Source of the DNA: Heterobilharzia americana
Taxonomy: Eukaryota > Platyhelminthes > Trematoda > Strigeidida > Schistosomatidae
Reading direction: 5' to 3'
NCBI GenBank assembly: GCA_944470555.2
Contig: OX104134.1
Location: forward strand, 48,606,691-48,670,690
Length of the DNA: 64,000 bases
Translations under genes and position numbers: made by a program
In this document: piece after piece, positions 13,301 to 23,546 of the stretch
How the letters are laid out: each line of letters opens with the position of its first letter
Position numbering within the stretch: position 1 is the first letter of the stretch
Notes under the pieces: generated by a model
Database searches by the model: none
Seen by the model: the letters and a program-made list of their open reading frames with translations, nothing else
What the model was told of the DNA's origin: nothing

Positions 13301-16300
13301 TCCGTAAGTGATTCACTAGCTTGCCCTGATGAACTGGTCTGTGATTGGTTGTTTCCTATGATTGTTGTGTCATTGACTGCATAGATTTTGTTGGTTCTTC
13401 CTCTGCTTGACCTCTGACCCTTCTCTTGTATATCACTTTTCTTATTGGTTGATAGATTGGGTCTATTTATATACATCTATCGATTGCTGATTGACCTAAA
13501 TGCCAAGGTTCTAGGAATCCCCTGATATTCTTTGCGTTTCCTCTGTCCACGATTTCGACATTGTCAAAATTGAATTCATATCCATAGTTATCCAAGCGTA
13601 CTGAAATGAGTGATGAAATGTCGTGACGTTTGGTAGCCAATTGGTTTTCATGTGAACGAGGGCGAAGAAAGCGAGGACTTTGTTCAATGTAGTGTTGATC
13701 ATAATTATTGCAATCGGTTTTGTAAATGATACTTCGTTTGTCTTCTTTGATCTGCATAGTATGGTTTGAAGGGAACTTGTTGGTGCCCTCAGTGATTTTG
13801 TTATGATCTCTGATAAATTCTTTATGTACGGTAGGATGATCCGTTTGCTGACTTCTGTCGATGAACTCTGCAGTTAATGAAACACCAGATAGGCATCTTC
13901 GTGGGTAGCCGTTCTTCTTTAGGATAGATATCAATTAGTTTCCTTTGTTTGTCCGTGAAGTTGTTATACTGCAGTTCGTTCTCACTCTTTGAATACAGTA
14001 TGCACGCAACTGATTTTGTGAGCTGGGTTGTTGTTACTGTAATTAAGGATTTGATCAGTGTGCGTTGGCCTCCTGTACACTTGGGTTTCCAGTTTTCCGG
14101 TATTTGTTCTACTGACTAAAACATCCAGGAATGCCAGTTGGTTGTTCGAGTTCTCCTCCACTGGTGAATTTGATGTCATGGAAAACGTTGTTGATCAAAC
14201 TGTGTTTTCTAGATTATCTTTTTTAATGATGACAAAAGTATCGTCCACATAGCAAATCCAAATTTTCCGTTGGATCACAGATAAAATGAGGGCTTCTAGT
14301 ATTTGCACCACTGCTTTTGCAATTGGTCCAGATATCGGTGATCACATTGAGGTTCCTTTCATCTATCACCTGTCTTCCTTTTCGATGTCTTTGAGCTTCA
14401 ATCATTTTGAGAAAAAGACAGTTTTTCCTAGTTTTAACATATGTACAGAGTAATTTCAAGCGAATCAGGACATCTCTCTACCTCCCAAGACTAAAATCTC
14501 AGCTCATTCGTCTGAATAACTAAGAATGAAGTTTGATCTGAATGATCTGCTTGCAAATAGTTAGCTCATCTAAGACAATATACAACCCGGACTCATCTAT
14601 CTCTAGTGTAGCTTAGCAAGGACCATTGACTTTTGAGGGTGGCCAGATCAAAACGTGACATGAATCCATGAAATCTCTTACTATTTGTGTGAGTTCTGTA
14701 GGGAGATGTAGACTGCCTGGCTGAGGTCTCCGAGAGGATAGGAACCAGTGATTGAGGACCCTCAGTAACATGGTTGAAAATCGGTTACAATGGAGCAGAC
14801 GTATTCACTCCTTGACATCTTCTAAAGCTTGAATATTTGCACTAACCTTTATCCTCAGATGGTTAATTCTCCCAAACTCACACTCTCAAACAACTTTATC
14901 TACTTTGATATCACTACTTTCCTATCCACCTGTTTTTGTGTACTACTCTGAGGTGTGGTGACTTGAAATGATGAACCTGTGTCTGACGTTTTACGTTGAT
15001 TTTGTATGTTAGTCACTGACTTCTGAAATAATAAGTGCAATCATCTCGGGAAAAATTTCCCCTAACTTCTCAATAACTGGAGCGTTTCCGGATTTTCTAT
15101 TTCAATTTGAATATACAGTGAAACAGAGTTATGCAAGGAATTGTTTATTGTTAAAAAGTGTGTTGTAGAACAACAGGCTTCTAAACTTTTTATCGAGTTT
15201 AGACGGAATTTTAGGTCATTACATAAATGGAGACAACAAATATACTTAGTCATCACTGAAAAATAATCCACTTCACTCCTCAATGCTGACCAAAACTCAT
15301 TGAATGAGCTTGTAATAAAACTCGCTGGGATAATGGACTGAACTTGTGTTAAATGGTTAGGAAGAAGTCTAAGAAATAGGTTTGTGCTTTTTAAAATTCA
15401 TGAGGAAGATGCATTTGAATTCTATCGTATTTACTGGTATATATTAGCCTATATAAGCCGGTTTCAGTAGACAGATAAAATATCCCATGAATTCACATGA
15501 TAAGTGTGCATCATTTCAGGTGGTAGCTAACTGGCTGTTCTGTCTCCTGAACTTCAATTTACCATTTGTACTAAAATGACAGAAAAGGTAGCTAGCAATT
15601 AGCTCTTCGAAAACTTGGTTTATTCAGTAAGAGAAACATGTATTAAAGGAGATAATACACATGGAATATACTTGACTCGCATAAAATCCATCATTAGTAC
15701 ATAAGGTGAATCGATAAGATGTTTTTCTACAATAAAGAAATATGTTCGCATATGCTGTTGGCATTGATTTGAAAAATAGGTCAAAAGTAATTTGCGATAA
15801 TTTTTCCAGCAAAAATAGTTAAGCCTAATGTTCAGAATAAGTTCACTTTTATTATGGTTTAGAGAATTCCTACCTAATCTTCACACAATTTAAGAGCGTG
15901 ATCCGATCAAATCCAAGTGTTTGATTTTGAATGCACACATTTCACTTAAATCACGTTGTCTGAAAATGATGTCAGATTAACAGCCATTAAAACACGGCCT
16001 CCAGTAGGGTATTAATATTCTGATTTCACCTTTGTTTAAAATTATTTTCGATGATCGAAATGCTACCAAACTGTTCTTGTGAACTTATCACAGATCTTTG
16101 TGTATCCGCAACTTATTTATGCAAAACTTTGTTTCACTGCCGACATAGAAAACTAGGTAACTGCTTTTACACCTCCAACCTTCGACTAAAGGTGGGAAAA
16201 TAAAAGGGCTTCTACATTGAATGGATGTTACAAATATTCAACATCAGATTGATCTTAAGTGGTGATGGTCAGTTATTGGATGAAATCTTTTCAACAGCGA

Positions 16301-19300
16301 GTAAAAACCTGCCAAAACTAGAATGGGCTTACTTATCAATCAAGAATCCGTTAAGAGAATGACTGGTTTTAAAAACATGTAAAACGATGTTAACAGCTAC
16401 ATTTTTTTATTACTGCTGTGAAGTGCGGCAGCTTGAGTCTGAACACCTGTGGTGCGAGGCTCTACGTTGAATTTGTCAGTCAGTCCTTTTTTGAGGATTT
16501 GGGGATTTTAATTTTGAGGGGGTCAACCAGTAGGAAGTGAAACGTCTGCCAAGTGAAGACCTTGGATAATAAAAAGTCGTACTATATCGCCCCAACTTCT
16601 TCGACTTTGAAAATGCCTTTGACAGCGTCGACCAAGAAGTAATTTGGCAGTTGCTTCAACACTACGGAATACCACAAACCTTTATCAATCTCATTCAACA
16701 ACTATGTGAGGACGCCACATGCCAAGTAATTCACAATGGCAAGTTCAGTTATGCTGGACAGCTGTGCTCCCAGATTTTCAATGGTTCCCCAACTGATGTC
16801 AGTCCATGATGAATACTACTTCTAAATTTAGAATAAAAATGGGTTTTTGGTAGTTCATTTATTCCAAGTTAGATTATTTATGAAAAATGATCCATAAATA
16901 TTTCTTTTATAGCCGTTATATTGGTGAACATTACTCAGTGATGTATTAAATAGCACTTCAGCATACTGATGTATGCAGACTAAATGTAACAGTACGAATA
17001 CTGTTATATACCGTTACAAACATAATTATTTTGGCTTCCACCTTACATCGTGCTGTCTTTTGTCCACATGTGTAATATGGCAGCCTGGTCAGTTACACTG
17101 TATTACCAGCTCCCATCTTGATGTTTGCTGACTAATAAAGTTTAACATTTTGTAGTCACACTTTCTTGCAAAAGATACTGTTCATTGAACGATAAGCTTA
17201 CACAAACCTTCTACATGTGCTGAGTCTTTCGAATGCTTCTTTGCAGTATCACTACTCAAGCAGTAAAACTGTGAATCTTCCCTCGATATTTGAAATAAAT
17301 CTTCAATTTTAATACGCCACGGTCGATCCTAGCATCGCAGAGCCTCGGCTGAAGATAACCTCATAAGATCCTACAGTGTTATACCGGGAGAGAGCCTAAC
17401 AAAAAAAGTTACTTGGATTGACTGTTGAATATATGAACATCAATGTAGTTGTTTACCTGGAGATAGGGTTTAAAGTTGGAATACTGTGAAGAACCTTATT
17501 TAAAATCACTTCCATTCTGAACATCACGTCATTCTTATTAATTTGACGATAATTTTCAAATAATGAAACGCTTTGCTTATCCTTCACAAGTTTAGGGTTT
17601 CCTGTCAACTTTCTTTTCTGTTCCGGATTATTGTACCACCTACTTTCAAATACTGTTAAATAATGGCCTTGCTTTACCATTTTAAACTAATATCACAGGA
17701 AAATGAATAAAATCCGAATAAACAGAAAATTTTCTAAACCTCAACGATGATGACGGGTGAGAACAAATTTCAGCTTGATTTTGCAATTGGAAATCCCCAT
17801 CAACTGCTTGTAGAGGGATGAATAGTATACTTCAATCAAGAACCTAACAGCGCGAGATTAATGTGCACCTGTGCATTAAATTATGATCCAAAAATTGTAT
17901 GACAGTCAACAGTCATATCTAGTCACCAAAATTAGGAAAAACGACGACGAAATGTAGTAACCTTTTACACATCCGTGTAGTAGGTAATGAGTCACACCTA
18001 TTGTTTGGAGGCTAGTGAAACTACCTGCCTGCCCAAACCTCGGTTGGTGAAATAGTGTTTGGATTCGTGACCCACTGGTTGAAGGTTAACTCTCTAAACC
18101 AGTGAGCCACAGACAAGACGAAACAATCTTAATTCACGTTTAGTGATTGATTTAAAGTACTATATTTATGCTTCACTTTAATGATGTGGTAGGATAAGTA
18201 AACGGTTTCCAAAGCCTCATTTTATACAGCGTGCAAACGATTCACTAAACACTTCGTAAGAAAGAAAAAGCAAACGCTAACACTAAGTGAAGAACTCCAC
18301 TTCATCTCAGTAAAACGAGTCATCGCATTTGATACATTCTTTAGACTAACGTGACATGCCTAGCTGTTTAGAAAGCTAAATTCCAGTCAGTGACTAAATA
18401 GTATTCAATACTTTATGGGTATTATTGACACCCAACTATAAAGTTTATATACTTCTTGTGTAGCGTCCAATGACATAACTCACTGCCCCAATTAGTATAT
18501 GTAAGTGCGGTAATTCGTAGGAAAGAGCAACCTTTAGCTTTAGTATTCAAAGTTTGGTTAACAGAACTTTCAGTGAAACTGAATGAAGTTTCTTTTCAAA
18601 GTGCAGGGTTTTGAAATCACTTAAATCATATTATGCTGAATCAGTGTAATAACGATAAAAATCGTATTTACGGTGATAGTAGGAAAATGTTTCTTATTTT
18701 AAGCAGACGCTGTGATTATGTTAGGAATACGATCACAGATAACTTAAGGTACTTTTCATCTTTAAATAGTCGATCAATTTCCTACTTCATTCTTCCTTGC
18801 TGTCAGGGAGATCGGAATGAATTTGAAAAGCGATCGCATGATCCGGAATAAAACTAGTCCCAAAGTATTCAGTACGTGTGTAAAAATACACTCTGAAATT
18901 GTGGCACTTCACAGTAACACACAGGAAGCAAAAGGACTATAAACTTTGAAGCATAGCATATCACAGATCTTAGAAATCTAGTACGGAAAACATTCACTAT
19001 ACATACACACTGAGAAAGATATTTAGTGACACTAGTTGTGGTCCTTAAATCACTGAATTTTCAACATTTCAATGACTTCAGTCGCGAAGTCCATACTTCT
19101 AGACAAACTACAAATGGTATATCAAACAAAATTTTAATGACACATATTTAAGCATAACTTACCCACGGGCTTTTGATACTATTTGACGAATATTATTTGA
19201 TTTAATATCTAAAACTTCCGGATTTCGGTCGCCTCCCCAGTCAGTTAAAACCAAGGCCTGAGATAAATCTGGAAAAAAAGATGCTTGTCAACAGTTTTTT

Positions 19301-22300
19301 TCCAAAAGGCTTTATGATGCTAATGATTTGCGCAGGTTGACAAAAAATTTCAGCGATGAACACGTAGTCTTCTCAAGTAATCACATCGATGCTTCACACA
19401 AAATTCATCTGCTTCGAACTAAGATGAATAGTGGGCAGTGGAATTTTTTATAGTAAACACGACACGGAATTACTTATCAATAAACAGCATAGATGTGAGA
19501 ATTTAAAAACTCGGCTAAGCGACAAGATGAAACTGCACGCATAAAATGTGTGATCGTTAATACGGATTGCATGTTAACGCTAAATTCAACTAGAAATTAG
19601 AAGTACTTACCAGATAAGTGGTGATTTAGATGTATAATATTGAGTCAAATAGACGCATTATTCAAAATGTTTTGGTAAGAAAATCATTAGATGCTAACTA
19701 AATTAGCAATATTCTTCGCATCTGAATCGTTTTCCCGGGAAAAAGTCACATAACTGCACTAGGTTGTGACCAAAAGAAAAGTTTAGCAGAAACATCACGC
19801 GGTCATTTTAGCATATCTAATTGTAAGGGAATATTCACTCTTAAAACTAAGATTAAGCAAAAAGGAACTATACAAGACACTGTAACGTTTACCAGCTCTT
19901 ATAGCCATAAATACTTAGTTAACATACTCCCCTCAATAAAAGAACTAACTTTTCAAAACGAAACCTAGTCGACTATTTAACGACCCTGGAGGAAATACAG
20001 CTTTTATAAATTTATTCTGCTGAAGATGGATTTCAGTCAAGATAATTCCTGCATAGGATATAACCTAAATAGCATCCATTAGTGCTAGTTGCACGTCTTC
20101 AATGTACTGACGTGACTGTCGCCTACTTGCACCAAAACACTGCGGCATCAAGAAGTAGCTCTACATGTTCAGTATGTACCGTTAATTTTAATTTGTGTCT
20201 GAGTTTCATCCGCAGACAGAATGAGACATTACTTAGGCTGGTATATGAGTGTTTACTTGTCAGTTAAAGCGAAAAATTGGTTAGTTCAGATTCTGAACCT
20301 TTTGGACAGCATACAAAAGTGAGAGTAAATCTCTTATAATGACCCAGTTAATTACCATTTGAAAAAATCAAGTCCAAAATTTATGATGTGATATCATTTT
20401 TCTACATTTTCACTGTCCCTAAACATTTTCAAATTATACACGAGTAATGTATAAGCAACAAAAACGTTCATGATGATACCTCCTAAGTAACCAGAAAGAT
20501 ACTTTGAAAGATTGTTTGTGGAACTTTGGCATCTTCTTGCGACCGTTTAAAGTTCACCTTTTCAATCGTCACCTGGTTCAACCACATCCACGAAAGTATA
20601 AATCAAAGTATTCGCCCCACCAATATCTGTGCTTATCCTGAACACTGCAAAAAAGTGAACGGAAAACAATTCAGTCACCTAGCCGAAAGTTTGTAGGCTA
20701 GTACACCACGACATCGCTGGTAAAACAATCCAATGGTAGAAATGTAACTCATAGTTCTCAATTTCGAAATATAGCATTTGTACAGCAAATACAACAGATA
20801 TATTTGAGGTTCGGTAGTGTGTCATGAGTCACTGATGTATACTGTTAACATAGGTCAAATCACACCAACAAATATATGGTGATGCACTGGCTATTACGTT
20901 CATTCTGTTGCGAATGTTGGCCATGATACCTAAATTCTAAAGTAACTGTAATGTGTATGTTACTGAACCGCATATTCAGCGGTATAATGCGAATAAATTT
21001 AGTGTTGTTCGTTCCTAAGTACTTCTTACAGCTTTTGATAACACAAATAATATCAATATTTAGACTTTTTTGCTGTTGAACTCTACGAGTGAATTCAGAA
21101 ACATTTATCCTTAGTGTCAAAATAAAGTCGAAATCTACTCAAAAACCCTTTGCGTATTTGTGCAGCAGGTAATAAGCCACGGCTATTGTGTGAAGGCTAA
21201 TGAAACTATCTTGCTTCCCAAACCTCGGCAAGTTGAGCGGCGTTCGAACGCGCGACCTACTGATTGAAAGTCAACTCTAGACCAATGAACCACAACTGAA
21301 TGTTAGTCTCTTTGACTATCCCCATCAAAAATTGCAATTTTCATTTCTATAACAGTACACGGAGTACTAGTTGAATTTCAATTCGGTGGTTAAAATTTCT
21401 GGACAGGAAATTATGATTAAGGAAACATTTACATACACTTAACTGTTAACAAATATAACAAGCCAAGATAGAAAGCTTGACTGGACTGGCATAAAATAAC
21501 TTGCGATAACGAAATAAAGGAAATCATGGATGTTTTGTAGCAGCCTTATGAACGGGAAATTTCCTGTAACTAAGTTATTGCTCTTTGTTCACCTTAACTT
21601 ATTTTCCCAAGGCTCTGTTAGTATACATGGTCTACCTATGCATGAGACAAGTTTTAACTAATTTTCGATTAAAAGTTGAAATATGATGGATACTTTTATG
21701 TGCTCGCACAAATTACCATAAATAAAAATGAATAATCTGTGATTGCAGTCAACCTGCCTATCTGAGAACTAGGAGCTACGTTTATGACTGATTAACTATG
21801 CTAAAAATCTTTGACAGTCAGAAAAACAATATCGAAATGAGACCTACCAATACAGAGAAACTGCTCAAGTCGTCACATTCCACAAAAATAACTTTGGAAT
21901 TCCTATCTAAAAACAGACCAGTTAACCTTCAATTGACCCAAAATTGACTCATCATTCATTGCATTTGTTTCATACAGGTTAACTGTAATGTCGCACAGAA
22001 TTTACAAAACACTAGTAAAATAACAGTACTATTAAAATGAGATGTCCTGAGAGGAACTCATGGTGATAGTTTCTCCAAACTATAACACAAAAACTGTCAT
22101 TTATTCAAGAAAAGAATTTGGGGAACTACACAAATAAAATTCTTCTGAGTTCATCCTATGACGATTTACTCCGACAAAATGGAACATCTGACTTTCGATT
22201 GCAACACACTTCGTAAACGAAAACATCAAAGGAAAGATTTCAAGGTGTTCTCATATACTTTATAATGCACAGTTCTAACCTTAGACGGTTTCATGGACTG

Positions 22301-23109
22301 TCGTAGCAAATCTACACTCTTCTCACATAAATATCATTCCTGAAGTTAACCCCCAGAACCAGTCTTTTTATTGAGTGGCGAAGGATCCAAAATGCCTTGA
22401 ATAATAGAAACATAAGTTAAACACGTAAGCATAGGTGGTTTATAGCCTTATGTCAGAGAACTTGGATCTCAAAATGGATGCCTAGTAGATATCGTATTCT
22501 AAAAAGCATTTAAGCTTCAAAATTAAATTACTTACCTTTTAGTTTGGATGTGTAGATCCGTTTATCATTAAAGAATGCTCCTTGACTTCGAATCCCGCGG
22601 AAAAACCATTTTAATACTGGATTGTAAACGACAGCAATCTCGGGCTAGGGTTTTTATAAGGTATAAGTACGAACAACAAACCTCCTTGTCAACATAGTAG
22701 GCAATAGAAACACAGACAAATGGAAACCTAAAGGTTACTTGGAGTCGTATTACCTGCTAACGAAATTAGATGTTCCATCAATTGGATCAATTATCCACGT
22801 GGGTGAACATGTAAGTTCAGCATTACCAGTGTAGGCCTCTTCTGCAATTATTCTAAGTGCAATTAAAATAAAATATACGCTCTTACTTGTGGTTGGGGAA
22901 CGCAGTAAGAATTTCTTTGCAAATATATCTTTCAACTGCCTTATCAACTTCTGTTACCAAATCAGCATATGACTCTTTCTTATCGTACGGAATATCCTCG
23001 GAGAAGCCTGCTTCAATCATCTTCAGATTAAGTGAATATTACAATCTCATAAGAAATACCTCCCTGCTTTCAGGGCCAAGTTATTGATAAACAAGATGTC
23101 GACCTCCAT
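7259..23109 (-). CDS. Inositol monophosphatase (IMPA1/2-like), eight-exon gene
   Basis: Hydrolyses myo-inositol monophosphates to free inositol, replenishing the phosphoinositide cycle in the cytosol; Mg-dependent and lithium-sensitive in the animal family. Exons: 23060-23109, 22887-23020, 22754-22852, 22682-22727, 22536-22644, 19163-19268, 9662-9813 and 7259-7365, about 267 residues in total (human IMPA1 has 277). Visible family motifs are ADLVTEVD, the AEEAY glutamate, [13 protein letters not shown] with both metal-binding aspartates, [43 protein letters not shown] with the last metal-binding aspartate, and [12 protein letters not shown] near the end. The family's usual NFVHR reads NFVSR here. 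All junctions from exon 2 onward have GT-AG boundaries and matching phases. Exon 1 to exon 2 is one base out of phase, so this is either a base missing from the sequence or a damaged gene. Intron sizes in order: 39, 34, 26, 37, 3267, 9348 and 2296 bp. Confidence 0.93.
9478..9575 (-). mobile_element. 5'-terminal fragment of the 3.2-kb RTE element
   Basis: About 95 bp nearly identical to 53750-53842, the 5' untranslated end of the full-length RTE copy. It ends at the same base (GCGAGGTT), which supports that base as the true 5' terminus. No RTE coding or 3' sequence follows, which is unusual because LINE copies normally keep the 3' end. It lies 87 bp downstream of IMPase exon 7, in intron 7. 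Confidence 0.75.
9662..9813 (-). CDS. IMPase exon 7, WD metal-ligand exon
   Basis: Encodes [37 protein letters not shown] and [11 protein letters not shown] plus G. The Asp of HCWDYAA corresponds to human Asp220. The acceptor is a T-rich run ending TACTCAG and the donor is GTAGGT. It joins exon 8 by completing a Gly codon. Confidence 0.97.
11105..11345 (+). repeat. SINE-like repeat, copy A
   Basis: Contains a pol III B-box-like block GGGTTCGATCC (about 11197) after a tRNA-like stretch, and shares several blocks with 11790-12010 on the same strand: GTAGAAAA..G, ATTGGGTT.., CAATGGTAACAT, CAGTGC.C...TTTC and AACC..CAATAAACCAT-like ends. A partial third copy lies at 16748-16815. No open frame is conserved. 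Probably a tRNA-derived SINE; the family name is not known to me. Confidence 0.55.
11790..12010 (+). repeat. SINE-like repeat, copy B
   Basis: A diverged copy of the repeat at 11105-11345 in the same orientation. The tRNA-like block and the 3' half (CAGTGCCCTTATGTTTCAGTG, then a GATGAA...CCAAT-like end) align, and the B box is degraded (GTTCTGATCC). Confidence 0.5.
12482..12533 (+). ncRNA. Degenerate Sm-alpha-type hammerhead ribozyme
   Basis: Core elements appear in the correct order and spacing: CTGACGA (12488-12494, a permitted CUGANGA core), AAATAGGACGAAA (12500-12512), GTC cleavage triplet (12518-12520) and the closing GGATTCCACTGC typical of the schistosome ribozyme. Stem I pairs ATCCA with TGGAT. 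Stem II keeps only two of four pairs (5' GCCA against GGAC), and stem III is very short, so activity is doubtful. The predicted cut lies between 12520 and 12521. In Sm-alpha SINEs the hammerhead follows a tRNA-derived promoter; upstream similarity here is too weak to delimit the SINE. Confidence 0.8.
13270..14460 (-). pseudogene. Penelope-like retroelement: reverse transcriptase end plus GIY-YIG endonuclease
   Basis: Read on the minus strand, the upstream part carries [20 protein letters not shown], then the catalytic motif [13 protein letters not shown] (YVDD at 14240-14251). After a frameshift comes [20 protein letters not shown] and [14 protein letters not shown], the hallmark thumb segment of Penelope-like elements. 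The downstream frame (13467-13934) carries a GIY-YIG-type nuclease: [17 protein letters not shown], then R..SHENQ and a terminal GFLEPWH. The usual Gly of YIG is Glu here, and a stop replaces the Gly before SPISG. The copy is 5'-truncated and dead. It lies in IMPase intron 6, in the same orientation as the gene. Schistosomes are known to carry Penelope-like elements. Confidence 0.9.
14625..14825 (+). mobile_element. 3'-terminal scrap of the SR2-like RTE element
   Basis: The plus strand reads [26 protein letters not shown] and [15 protein letters not shown] with stops between. It is colinear with the C-terminal GGQTKTWHQCMKSLTVGLSH...RSQWRRCIHTLSSS of the element at 45674-49460. Only the last 60 or so codons remain. 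Confidence 0.85.
16590..16750 (+). mobile_element. RTE reverse-transcriptase fragment fused to a SINE-like scrap
   Basis: An uninterrupted stretch encoding [34 protein letters not shown] and [12 protein letters not shown], nearly identical to 1618-1760 and to the intact copy. At about 16748 it passes abruptly into 16748-16815, which matches the 3' half of the SINE-like repeat at 11255-11320. An isolated internal LINE piece, lacking both ends, suggests later rearrangement or a chimeric reverse transcript. Confidence 0.85.
16748..16815 (+). repeat. Partial SINE-like repeat (third copy)
   Basis: Shares CAGCTGT, GTGCTCCCAG.TTTCAATGGT and GATGTCAGTC..TGATGAATAC with 11258-11320. Only the 3' half is present, joined directly to the RTE fragment. 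Confidence 0.6.
17955..18116 (-). repeat. tRNA-derived SINE, copy 1
   Basis: On the minus strand it begins GTGGCTCACTGGTTTAGAGA, resembling a tRNA A box, followed about 30 bases later by a B-box-like GTCACGAATCC. The body (CCGAGGTTTGGGCAGGCAGG and on) aligns with 21135-21297 in the same orientation. Lies in IMPase intron 6. Confidence 0.7.
19163..19268 (-). CDS. IMPase exon 6
   Basis: Encodes [20 protein letters not shown] and [14 protein letters not shown] plus GG. It matches the LLVTEWG..R segment of animal IMPases. The acceptor follows a T-rich run ending CCAG and the donor is GTAAGT. Joining GG to the first G of exon 7 gives Gly, in frame. Confidence 0.95.
19269..22535 (-). other. IMPase intron 5 (3.27 kb)
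   Basis: Apart from the SINE at 21135-21297 I see no exon. A reading frame at 20860-21120 on the minus strand (86 codons) has no splice support or family resemblance. Confidence 0.6.
21135..21297 (-). repeat. tRNA-derived SINE, copy 2
   Basis: The minus strand reads GTGGTTCATTGGTCTAGAGT, then GTAGGTCGCGCGTTCGAACG (near-consensus pol III B box GTTCGAA), then CCGAGGTTTGGGAAGCAAGA. It is colinear with copy 1 at 17955-18116 and better preserved. Lies in IMPase intron 5. Confidence 0.75.
22536..22644 (-). CDS. IMPase exon 5
   Basis: Encodes [36 protein letters not shown] and one base of the next codon. This matches the family block VVYNP..., ..GQGAF.NG..I. Acceptor CCTAG, donor GTAAGT. It joins through a 3.27-kb intron to exon 6, completing an Asp codon. 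Confidence 0.95.
22682..22727 (-). CDS. IMPase exon 4 (46 bp)
   Basis: Encodes the end of an Arg codon and then [15 protein letters not shown], the family's FPFVAVSIG strand. It is flanked by a CTTTAG acceptor and a GTTTGT donor and joins in phase on both sides. Confidence 0.95.
22754..22852 (-). CDS. IMPase exon 3, catalytic metal-binding exon
   Basis: Encodes [14 protein letters not shown] and [14 protein letters not shown], containing the catalytic Glu of the AEE motif and both Asp residues of DPIDG. In human IMPA1 these are Glu70, Asp90 and Asp93. It is joined to exon 2 by a 34-bp intron (22853-22886) and to exon 4 by a 26-bp intron (22728-22753). Both have GT and AG ends. Confidence 0.96.
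22887..23020 (-). CDS. IMPase exon 2
   Basis: Begins ATGATTGAAGCAGG directly after an AAG acceptor and encodes 44 codons including [17 protein letters not shown], the family's ADLVT..D segment. It ends on CAC AA before a GTAAGA donor, so the next codon (AAA, Lys) is completed by exon 3. The ATG at its first base could act as an alternative start, which would shorten the protein by 17 residues. Confidence 0.93.
23060..23109 (-). CDS. IMPase exon 1 (start codon)
   Basis: Encodes [16 protein letters not shown] plus two bases, matching in length and pattern the N-terminal helix of animal IMPases before the AG dipeptide. The ATG lies at 23107-23109. The frame stays open upstream to the LINE tail at 23146, so an earlier start is possible. 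The donor is GTATTT. The exon ends in phase 2, but exon 2 needs phase 0: one base, most simply a G beside the GG at the donor, seems to be missing. Confidence 0.65.
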
Positions 23110-23145
23110 TTCGTAATTATGGATTGAAATGAAGGTTGTGTGTAG

Positions 23146-23168
23146 ATCCAATATCCAATATCCAATAT
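23146..23168 (-). repeat. CR1 3' tail of 7-bp units
   Basis: On the minus strand the element ends in three tandem ATATTGG units followed by ATC. CR1-clade LINEs typically end in short tandem repeats instead of poly(A). The plus-strand copy at 40960-41135 ends in a single GATATTGGATC, confirming the terminus. Confidence 0.8.
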
Positions 23169-23396
23169 TGATAGTGCGAGCGTAGAAAACTGGTAGTTTT
23201 TGATCTCTCGCGGCAGTGGACGATGAAATCCCCTCCGCCTTCTTGCTTTTAGCTTCGGTGAGGTGGATGTTCTGTAGGTTAGTAAGTTGTAATTTATAGT
23301 TATTGGGGAGCTACAGGTTGTTGGGAAGTTTAGGGAACTGCAGTGACTCCTGTCTGTGTATGTACCTGAAAGAGAATAGTAAGGTAGTAGTAAAGG

Positions 23397-23510
23397 AATG
23401 AAGAGAGAATAAAGAAAAAAAGAGAGGAAGCAATAATAATATGGGGAAGAGAAAAGGGAAGGAGAAGAAAAGGAGGGGTGAAGAGAGAAATGAGAACGAA
23501 AGAAAAGTAT
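23397..23510. repeat. Purine-rich (G/A) tract
   Basis: About 110 bases almost purely A and G on the plus strand, lying in the 3' untranslated region of the CR1 element (polypyrimidine on the sense strand). Such tracts can form triplex DNA. No coding content. Confidence 0.8.
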
Positions 23511-23546
23511 TTGCGAATTGCCCGAATGGTAGTGTGGGTTTGGTTC

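Larger units (their letters stand above)
9814..19162 (-). other. IMPase intron 6 (9.3 kb), transposon-rich
   Basis: Spans the GT donor at 19162 to the AG acceptor at 9814. Apart from the mobile elements listed separately (SINE copies, hammerhead sequence, Penelope-like element, SR2-like and RTE scraps), I see no further exon. The stretches 9814-11100, 12540-13270, 14830-16590 and 16820-17950 are AT-rich and unassigned. Confidence 0.7.

Noticed and set aside
19540..19640. Extra IMPase exon with a CTG/GTAAGT donor near 19612
   Set aside because: Exons 5 and 6 join perfectly in phase and the candidate encodes nothing family-like.
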